The notes under the pieces: generated by a model
Told to the model about the DNA's origin: nothing
Database searches by the model: none
What the model saw: only the letters and a program-made list of their open reading frames with translations
Part shown: piece by piece, positions 7,134 through 11,438 of the stretch
Numbering within the stretch: position 1 is the first letter of the stretch
Layout: each line of letters starts with the position of its first letter
NCBI GenBank assembly: GCA_900770075.1
Contig: CAAGIZ010000081.1
Span: 1 to 11,438, forward strand
Length of the DNA: 11,438 nucleotides
Reading direction: 5' to 3'
Source of the DNA: Spirochaetia bacterium
Lineage (GTDB): Bacteria > Spirochaetota > Spirochaetia > Treponematales > Treponemataceae
Program-made: the position numbers and the translations under genes

Positions 7134-7171
7134 GTCATTTCGACTAGAGTAACAGCGGAATGAAAAATCTC
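7134..7171 (+). repeat. REP-like dispersed repeat, left half of an inverted pair
   Basis: The stretch starts GTCATTTCGACTAGAG and ends GAAAAATCTC, a form seen in many dispersed intergenic repeats (GTCATTTCGA...GAAATCT). A related copy in inverse orientation lies at 7285-7315, so together they bracket about 180 bp. Confidence 0.5.
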
Positions 7172-7195
7172 TGCCAAAACAGCAAGTCTAAAACA

Positions 7196-7236
7196 CGATG
7201 CCTGAGCCGCACTATTACAGAGATTTAAAACTTGCC
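7196..7236 (+). repeat. TATTACA-core dispersed repeat, copy 1
   Basis: CGATGCCTGAGCCGCACTAT and TACAGAGATTTAAAACTTGC fit the scheme GATG-n-TAAG-n-TATTACA-n-TTAAAACTTGC shared with copies at 7524-7566, 7831-7870 (inverted) and 11392-11438. It sits inside the inverted REP-like pair. GCAAGTCTAAAA (7182-7193) nearly complements its right end, so a long hairpin could form. Confidence 0.5.
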
Positions 7237-7284
7237 GTTTCTCTAAAAATCAGCAAAGAAAAATTTTTAAGGAAGTCCAAAAGC

Positions 7285-7315
7285 AAATTCCTCACTTCGT
7301 TCACTCAAAATGACC
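7285..7315 (-). repeat. REP-like dispersed repeat, right half of the inverted pair
   Basis: On the minus strand it reads GGTCATTTTGAGTGAACGAA followed by GTGAGGAATTT, related to the copy at 7134-7171. CTCACTTCGTTCACTC is the usual inner part of such repeats. Confidence 0.5.
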
Positions 7316-7439
7316 CTTTCCAACTTAATATGAAAACTCACATCCAGACTCTTAATAAATAAAAAACACCCTCTCCTCCCATCCCCAACACAACAGAACC
7401 AAAACCCAGTTCCCTACTTAGTCCATATTCCGCTAAAAA

Positions 7440-7455
7440 AGTTTCTCATGAAACA
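7440..7455 (+). other. parS-like site 3
   Basis: AGTTTCTCATGAAACA, same core (7441-7454) and orientation as the other sites. Confidence 0.68.
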
Positions 7456-7523
7456 TTCTCTTATAGGAACCTATAAAACTTCAGCTTTTATTAAAAACAA
7501 AGTTTTACTGCGTCTTTGAAAAT

Positions 7524-7566
7524 GTGATGTTCTAAGATGCGATAATATAGCAACTTGCAACTCGCC
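7524..7566 (+). repeat. TATTACA-core dispersed repeat, copy 2 (diverged)
   Basis: GTGATGTTCTAAGATGCGAT, then AATATAGCAACTTGCAACTCGC, follows the left and right ends of the 11392-11438 copy (GCGATGTTTTAAGTCG and AAAACTCGC) with a diverged centre. The following ACGAGTTTTTCGAGGTGTCC (about 7591-7610) may belong to the same element. Confidence 0.4.
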
Positions 7567-7763
7567 AGCACTTCAAACAAAATCGGCAAAGACGAGTTTT
7601 TCGAGGTGTCCTTATCTAACGCTCATAATTACCGCCGTTTCACTTTTTCACAAAACAAATTCAACAATTATTATGACCATTTTTTGCTGAATACATGATT
7701 AGTTTATTAAATCCGTTTCATAAGTTTTCCGCAGAAACAAGCATTTTCCATTCAATTCCAAAA

Positions 7764-7779
7764 AGTTTCTCATGAAACA
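7764..7779 (+). other. parS-like site 4
   Basis: AGTTTCTCATGAAACA, same core (7765-7778) and orientation. A separate stem-loop starts two bases to its right. Confidence 0.68.
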
Positions 7780-7780
7780 T

Positions 7781-7822
7781 GGCACGCTGGAAATTAGTTA
7801 GAGCGACTTTCCAGTGAGTGCC
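7781..7822. repeat. Stem-loop beside parS-like site 4
   Basis: GGCAC (7781-7785) pairs with GTGCC (7818-7822) and CTGGAAA (7787-7793) with TTTCCAG (7808-7814), giving a 12-bp stem with a small bulge and a 14-nt loop. No T-tract follows on either strand, so it is not a standard terminator. It may be a remnant of a dispersed repeat. Confidence 0.5.
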
Positions 7823-7830
7823 CGCGTGTC

Positions 7831-7870
7831 CGCAGGTTTAAATCTGTTGTAATATCAAGTTTAAAATACC
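7831..7870 (-). repeat. TATTACA-core dispersed repeat, copy 3 (inverted)
   Basis: The plus strand reads CGCAGGTTTAAATCTGTTGT then AATATCAAGTTTAAAATACC. It corresponds to the reverse complement of the 11392-11438 copy (GTTTTAAGCCGTTGTAATAG...CTTAAAACATCGC). Confidence 0.45.
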
Positions 7871-8279
7871 CCTTTTAAGGATTCTCAACATTGTAAAATT
7901 TCTTAAAAAGCCCCTCTCCCTTTTTTCTTTTCTGCATCATTCCAAAATAAGCACTGCATCCACTTTTGCATTACTTTTCAAAACTCATAACCAAAACTTC
8001 TATTTTCTTTTTACAAAAAAACTACCTACCAATCAAACTGCTCTTTTTATTACTTTTTAAAATCACCCTTAAAAAAGCCTGATAGAATACTTTAATTTAT
8101 AACACCAAGATTCGGTTAAACCTAAAATAAAAAAACTTTAGCCCTCATTCATTTTTCAATCAGCAATTACGTTTTATGTCTTAAAGTTTTAGAACTAATA
8201 AACACGAACAGAACAAACGTAAAAACACTTCACAAAAGAACAAATCACTTACCAAAGATTTTTGAAAATACCTCAAAAA

Positions 8280-8295
8280 TGTTTCTCATGAAACA
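8280..8295 (+). other. parS-like site 5
   Basis: TGTTTCTCATGAAACA, identical over 16 bp to site 1. It lies 30 bp left of the first perfect DnaA box, which ties the two site types together in one region. Confidence 0.7.
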
Positions 8296-8324
8296 AATTT
8301 TTGTAGCACTCCGGCAATAAAAAG

Positions 8325-8333
8325 TTATCCACA
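8325..8333 (+). other. DnaA box R1 type
   Basis: Perfect TTATCCACA, preceded by AAG as in the second box. Confidence 0.75.
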
Positions 8334-8346
8334 ACTATTCCACATC

Positions 8347-8355
8347 TGTGCATAA
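8347..8355 (-). other. DnaA box, one mismatch
   Basis: Minus strand TTATGCACA, one base off consensus, 13 bp from the first box. Confidence 0.45.
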
Positions 8356-8453
8356 ACTGGAAGAAATTCAAAACTTCAGTTAAATTCTTTTATAATAAAG
8401 AATTAGCAAATTCGTATTTCAAAAAGAAATTTTTATTCGCAGTTTTAAACAAG

Positions 8454-8462
8454 TTATCCACA
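8454..8462 (+). other. DnaA box R1 type
   Basis: Perfect TTATCCACA, again preceded by AAG, 129 bp from the first box. Confidence 0.75.
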
Positions 8463-8578
8463 GGTTCTCCTTTTTTAATACACTTTTTAAGTCCACATTG
8501 CGTAAAACTGAATCTTATATGAACAGCAAAACTGCAAACCAAAACTATCTTCTATTTTCATCACTTAGATTTTTAAAC

Positions 8579-8609
8579 AAAAAAAGACCAGAGAAAAAAT
8601 CTCTGGTCT
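8579..8609 (-). terminator. Strong Rho-independent terminator
   Basis: Minus strand: AGACCAGAGA (8609-8600), loop TTTTT, TCTCTGGTCT (8594-8585), then T-tract to 8579. A perfect 10-bp stem. It ends the putative small RNA and any read-through from gyrA, whose stop lies 183 bp upstream. Confidence 0.88.
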
Positions 8610-8703
8610 GCCTGATGGTCATTTGATTTTACGAACCTGTCATAAAATCATTTTAGGGAACCCAAAAACATAAATCCTTGAAGTTCCAATAAAAAAATCC
8701 CCT
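8579..8703 (-). ncRNA. Candidate small RNA downstream of gyrA, about 124 nt
   Basis: A near-consensus promoter (8737-8709) and a strong terminator (8609-8579) define a transcript starting near 8702 with no plausible protein. Besides the terminator hairpin, it can form GGAAC/GTTCC (8687-8683 with 8661-8657) and GATTTTA/TAAAATC (8649-8643 with 8631-8625). It begins G-rich (AGAGGGG) followed by a T-run. I do not recognise it as 6S, SRP, tmRNA or RNase P RNA. A trans-acting regulator or an RNA tied to gyrA or replication is possible; the function is unknown. The alternative is that it is merely the 3' end of the gyrA transcript. Confidence 0.5.
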
Positions 8704-8708
8704 CTATT

Positions 8709-8737
8709 ATTATATTTTATAACAAAAAATTTGTCAT
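8709..8737 (-). promoter_or_regulatory. Promoter of the candidate small RNA
   Basis: Minus strand ATGACA (8737-8732, five of six matches to TTGACA), a 17-bp spacer and a perfect TATAAT (8714-8709). This is the best promoter match in the window and it starts 55 bp beyond the gyrA stop. Confidence 0.7.
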
Positions 8738-8748
8738 CCCCTGACAAA
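8730..8748. promoter_or_regulatory. Dyad overlapping the -35: operator candidate
   Basis: TTTGTCA (8730-8736), five bases, TGACAAA (8742-8748). This perfect 7-bp dyad covers the -35 hexamer and the DNA just upstream, where a dimeric repressor or activator could bind. Confidence 0.45.
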
Positions 8749-8760
8749 ACTTTTTTATTT

Positions 8761-8793
8761 AACCTAATTCCTTATAATACAAAGAATTAGGTT
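8761..8793. repeat. Inverted repeat at the gyrA stop codon
   Basis: AACCTAATTC (8761-8770) and GAATTAGGTT (8784-8793) form a perfect 10-bp dyad with a 13-nt loop overlapping the gyrA stop. On the minus strand it is followed by A-rich, not T-rich, sequence, so it may stabilise the mRNA end rather than terminate. Confidence 0.6.
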
Positions 8794-11317
8794 AGTTATT
8801 GACTTCCTGCACATCTTTTTCGCTGGCAACCTTGTCAAAGCCTACAACATAATCTGGTTCATCAATGTTTATAATACGAGTACCAGAAGATGCCCTGCCC
8901 TGCTTAGAAATCGTACCTGCAGAAACCCTCAAGGTCTTTCCCTGACCGGACATACAGATAACTTCATCTTTTTCAGAAACAGCAATAGCACCGATAATTT
9001 CACCCTTACCATCCACATTGCCAAAAATCCTCTGTCCGCCGGTACCCCTTCCATGATTGCCGAATTCAGTAAATGCAACCCTCTTGCCTACACCTTTTTC
9101 AGTAAGGACAAGAGCATCAAGACTGTCATTAACCCTCAAGGCCGCAGCAAGTTCATCGCCGGTAGAAATCCTAATACCTGTAATACCGGAACTAGCCCTT
9201 CCCATCGGACGCACGCTTTCTTCGTTAAGCCTTAAAGCCTGACCGCGCCGCGTAATGAGCATCAGGTCGTCTTTGCCGGAAGTCATTATTGCAGAAACAA
9301 GTTTATCGCCGTCCCGAAGCTTTATTCCGATAACACCTCTTGTCTTTGCATTTGCAAATTCCGTAGTAACGCATTTTTTTACGATACCGTTTGCAGTAGC
9401 CATAAAGATGTATTCATCATCCCTGTAATCGCTCATGGTTACGATTGTAGAAATTTCTTCGTCCGGGTTAAGCTGAATAAGGGATTTTATGCTGCTTCCA
9501 CGGCTTGAACGGCTGGCTTCAGGAATTTCGTGAACCTTTATCCAGTAAACCTTTCCTTCGTTTGTAAAGAAAGTGATATAAGATTTTGTCGTTGCCGTAA
9601 AAATCTGATTGATGTAATCGCCTTCAATCAAAGTGGCACTTAGGCTGCCCTTACCTCCCCGGCTCTGAGCCTTATACTGAGTAAGGGGAACACGCTTTAT
9701 GTAACCAAGTTTGGAAATAAGAACAACTACTTCTTCTTCCTTTATCATGTCTTCCGTATTTATCTGTTCAACTTCATCGGCAACAATATCAGTGCGCCTG
9801 TCATCGCCGTACTTCTCTGCCAGCTCATTTGTTTCATCCTTAATAACCTGACGGATTTTTTCGTGATGGGCAAGCAGATCTTCCAGATGGTCAATAAGAG
9901 CCTGAAGTTCCTTAATCTGATTCTGCAAATCCTCAATAAGAAGATGAGTAAGCCTTTTAAGAGGCATATCCACAATAGCCTGAGCCTGCTCGTCATCAAA
10001 GTCAAACCTTTTTTCAAGCCTTAGTTTTGCTTCTTCCGTATCGCGGCTGGATTTTATTATTGCAATAACTTCATCAATATTGTTGATTGCCGTAATCAAA
10101 GCCTGCAGAATCTTCATCTTGTGCTTTGCAACTTTCAAGTCGTAAATCGTGCGGCGGGTAATCACTTCATCCCGGTGATTTACAAACTGTTCAATAAGCT
10201 GCTTTAAGGTAAGGACTTGAGGTTTAAGATAAACATTCGGAAGCTGAAGCTGAGGTTCATCGTAGCGCAAACCATCCTTCTGCTGAGGAACAAGAGCAAG
10301 GTTTATTACGCCAAAATTCGACTGCAAATCGGTTTTCGCAAAAAGCTGATTTAGTACGATTTTAGTAATTGCATTCTTTTTAAGTTCAACAACAAGCCTC
10401 ATTCCAACCCGGTCAGAAGTTTCGTCGTTTGCATCGGCAATGCCTTCAATCACCTTGTTTTCTGCCAGCTCGTTTATACGCTTGATTATATTCGTAGTAT
10501 TTACGCCATAAGGAACTTCCGTAAAGACAATGCGTTCCTTACCTTTTTTGTCAGTTTCAATCGTAAACTTTGAACGGATAGTTATTCTTCCGCGCCCGGT
10601 TCTGTACGCTTTTTTAATTCCTTCCCGACCGTAAATAATACCGCCTGTAGGAAAATCCGGCCCCTTAATATAAGTCATCAGTTCATCAATAGAAATTTCA
10701 GGATTATCGATATAGGCAGCAATGGCACCGGCAACTTCACGCAAATTGTGGGTCGGCATATTGGAAGCCATACCGACAGCAATACCAGTGGTACCGTTAC
10801 AAAGCAAGAACGGAAATTTTGCAGGAAGGACAGAAGGTTCCACCGTTGTATCGTCAAAGTTCGGAACCATATCCACTGTTTCTTTGTTGATGTCCGAAGT
10901 CATTTCCTCGGTAATCTTAGACATCTTTGCTTCGGTATAACGGTAAGCAGCAGGAGGGTCACCGGCAATAGTACCAAAGTTTCCCTGAGGAGTTACAGTC
11001 GTATACCTTTGGGCAAAATCCTGACCAAGACGCACAAGGGCATCGTAAACAGAAGCATCACCATGAGGATGATAATGACCCAAAACTTCACCTACGATAG
11101 TAGCACATTTTTTTGTCTTGCCGCCGCTGGAAAGATTAAGCTTGTCCATAGCATACATAATCCGCCGGTGAACAGGTTTAAGCCCGTCACGAACATCCGG
11201 CAAAGCACGCTGAACAATTACAGACATCGAATAGTCAATATAAGCCTGCTTAACTTCATCTTCAATCGGAATCTTTATAACAGTTCCGCCTTCAGGTGTT
11301 TTTTCTTCTTCCAACAT
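8792..11317 (-). CDS. gyrA: DNA gyrase subunit A
   Basis: Complete 841-residue GyrA (family about 800-880). With GyrB it introduces negative supercoils by ATP-driven strand passage. The breakage-reunion domain spans about 30-500, with RALPDVRDGLKPVHRR (37-52), the quinolone region HYHPHGDASVYDALVR (81-96) and active-site Tyr127 in AAYRYTEAKM. A coiled-coil/tower segment lies near 370-500. The beta-pinwheel C-terminal domain begins about 525 and contains QSRGGKG at 551-557, the GyrA box that separates gyrase from topoisomerase IV. Ala88 stands where E. coli has Ser83, while Asp92 (E. coli Asp87) is kept. The start is supported by AGGA (11328-11325) seven bases ahead. The C-terminal tail is short. 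Upstream DNA has two palindromes but no clear promoter, so it may be co-transcribed with a gene beyond the right edge. Confidence 0.98.
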   Translation of the reverse strand: MLEEEKTPEGGTVIKIPIEDEVKQAYIDYSMSVIVQRALPDVRDGLKPVHRRIMYAMDKLNLSSGGKTKKCATIVGEVLGHYHPHGDASVYDALVRLGQDFAQRYTTVTPQGNFGTIAGDPPAAYRYTEAKMSKITEEMTSDINKETVDMVPNFDDTTVEPSVLPAKFPFLLCNGTTGIAVGMASNMPTHNLREVAGAIAAYIDNPEISIDELMTYIKGPDFPTGGIIYGREGIKKAYRTGRGRITIRSKFTIETDKKGKERIVFTEVPYGVNTTNIIKRINELAENKVIEGIADANDETSDRVGMRLVVELKKNAITKIVLNQLFAKTDLQSNFGVINLALVPQQKDGLRYDEPQLQLPNVYLKPQVLTLKQLIEQFVNHRDEVITRRTIYDLKVAKHKMKILQALITAINNIDEVIAIIKSSRDTEEAKLRLEKRFDFDDEQAQAIVDMPLKRLTHLLIEDLQNQIKELQALIDHLEDLLAHHEKIRQVIKDETNELAEKYGDDRRTDIVADEVEQINTEDMIKEEEVVVLISKLGYIKRVPLTQYKAQSRGGKGSLSATLIEGDYINQIFTATTKSYITFFTNEGKVYWIKVHEIPEASRSSRGSSIKSLIQLNPDEEISTIVTMSDYRDDEYIFMATANGIVKKCVTTEFANAKTRGVIGIKLRDGDKLVSAIMTSGKDDLMLITRRGQALRLNEESVRPMGRASSGITGIRISTGDELAAALRVNDSLDALVLTEKGVGKRVAFTEFGNHGRGTGGQRIFGNVDGKGEIIGAIAVSEKDEVICMSGQGKTLRVSAGTISKQGRASSGTRIINIDEPDYVVGFDKVASEKDVQEVNN

Positions 11318-11332
11318 TTAAATATCCTAAAA

Positions 11333-11350
11333 CCAATAATTTTTTATTGG
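11333..11350. repeat. Small hairpin in the gyrA leader
   Basis: CCAATAA (11333-11339) and TTATTGG (11344-11350) with a four-base loop. On the minus strand it is followed by TTTTAGGA, five bases before the ribosome site, so it could be a weak attenuator or affect ribosome access. Confidence 0.45.
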
Positions 11351-11351
11351 A

Positions 11352-11379
11352 ATCTCTAAAAATTGCAATTTTTAGAGAT
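11352..11379. repeat. Perfect 28-bp palindrome upstream of gyrA
   Basis: Each arm is ATCTCTAAAAATTG or its complement CAATTTTTAGAGAT, with no spacer (centre between 11365 and 11366). It lies 35 bp before the gyrA start and could be an operator, an RNA stem in the leader, or the 3' hairpin of an upstream gene. Confidence 0.65.
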
Positions 11380-11391
11380 AACTTTAAAAAG

Positions 11392-11438
11392 GCGATGTTT
11401 TAAGTCGTACTATTACAACGGCTTAAAACTCGCAGGCA
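11392..11438 (+). repeat. TATTACA-core dispersed repeat, copy 4 (may continue past the edge)
   Basis: GCGATGTTTTAAGTCGTACT then ATTACAACGGCTTAAAACTCGC. The arms TTTTAAGTCG and CGGCTTAAAA are inverted repeats with one mismatch, so the element forms a hairpin around a TACTATTACAA centre. Related copies lie in the parS region. Confidence 0.55.

Larger units (their letters stand above)
6664..8279. other. Long AT-rich non-coding region with centromere-like sites and dispersed repeats
   Basis: No open frame in this stretch has gene-like length, start signals or recognisable content on either strand, and stop codons are dense. It is strongly C-rich relative to G on the plus strand (for example 15 C against 1 G in 7981-8040), which marks minus as the leading strand. 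Its recognisable content is listed separately: parS-like sites, degenerate variants of them, and several repeats. The remaining pieces, such as 7320-7435 and 7880-8275, are AT-rich and show nothing I can name. Confidence 0.6.
8322..8462. other. DnaA-box cluster with AT-rich spacer: origin-like element
   Basis: Two copies of AAGTTATCCACA (8322-8333 and 8451-8462) contain perfect DnaA boxes (TTATCCACA), and a one-mismatch box on the minus strand (TTATGCACA) lies at 8355-8347. Between them, 8356-8450 is only about 22 % GC by hand count, suitable for unwinding, and includes an 8-bp inverted repeat AATTCTTT/AAAGAATT (8383-8404). Proximity to gyrA and to parS-like sites supports an origin role, whole or as one half of a bipartite origin. 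Against it being the actual start point, the C-over-G excess on plus does not change across it. Confidence 0.55.

Noticed and set aside
6823..8295. CRISPR array
   Set aside because: The repeats are only 14-16 bp and spaced irregularly by 155 to 516 bp, with no cas genes.
8368..8396. Plus-strand promoter with TATAAT at 8391-8396
   Set aside because: The -35 is poor and there is no rightward gene; the hexamer is part of an AT-rich inverted repeat.
8610..8640. tRNA T-arm-like GGTTCG on the minus strand
   Set aside because: The rest of the cloverleaf, including an acceptor stem and the second half of the T-arm, is absent.
8648..8689. 13-residue TTG-start peptide within the candidate small RNA
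   Set aside because: The predicted transcript start near 8702 falls inside the GAGGGG that would be its ribosome site, and the peptide is unrecognisable.
8761..8793. Dyad at the gyrA stop as the gyrA terminator
   Set aside because: On the gyrA strand no T-tract follows it; the hairpin at 8579-8609 is far better.
10748..11359. 203-residue plus-strand frame antisense to gyrA
   Set aside because: A shadow of the gyrA coding sequence with no recognisable motif.

Overview
The window looks like a piece of a low-GC, anaerobic spirochaete chromosome, most likely Treponema or a close relative. The basis is a single-chain pyruvate:ferredoxin oxidoreductase (anaerobic pyruvate metabolism), a spirochaete-like gyrA, AT-rich intergenic DNA sprinkled with GC-rich and REP-like dispersed repeats, and gyrA lying next to origin-type sequence. 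The genus is an inference from pattern recognition, not from a search.

Left part (1-2700): a flavodoxin-like/NADPH-dependent FMN reductase gene runs off the left edge on the minus strand. Divergent from it is an AlkD-like DNA alkylation repair gene (524-1249), the only plus-strand gene. Next comes a compact three-gene minus-strand operon with overlapping genes (2339 to 1404): a DUF3791-like small protein, a DUF3990-like protein that resembles ADP-ribosyltransferase folds, and an unnamed 68-residue protein. It has the layout of a toxin-antitoxin or accessory effector module. GC-rich dispersed repeats sit on both sides of it.

Middle (2700-6340): a complete nifJ/por gene on the minus strand with a good terminator, a good ribosome binding site and a plausible promoter. 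All cluster-binding cysteines and thiamine pyrophosphate motifs are present.

Non-coding centre (about 6350-8790): roughly 2.4 kb without a convincing protein gene. It carries five identical copies of the interrupted palindrome TGTTTC-TCAT-GAAACA type (core GTTTCTCATGAAAC), all in the same orientation, closely resembling the ParB-binding parS centromere site (consensus TGTTTCACGTGAAACA) but with a different centre. It also holds two perfect DnaA boxes (AAGTTATCCACA) flanking an AT-rich stretch, several dispersed repeats, and a probable small RNA gene just downstream of gyrA (promoter, dyad operator, structured body and strong terminator). I read this region as an origin-proximal centromere. 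C exceeds G on the plus strand on both sides of the DnaA boxes, so the replication start itself may lie further right, beyond gyrA.

Right part (8792-11317): complete gyrA on the minus strand, with an alanine at the position of E. coli GyrA Ser83, and upstream palindromes. Nearly all genes point left, consistent with leading-strand genes of a fork moving left from an origin to the right.
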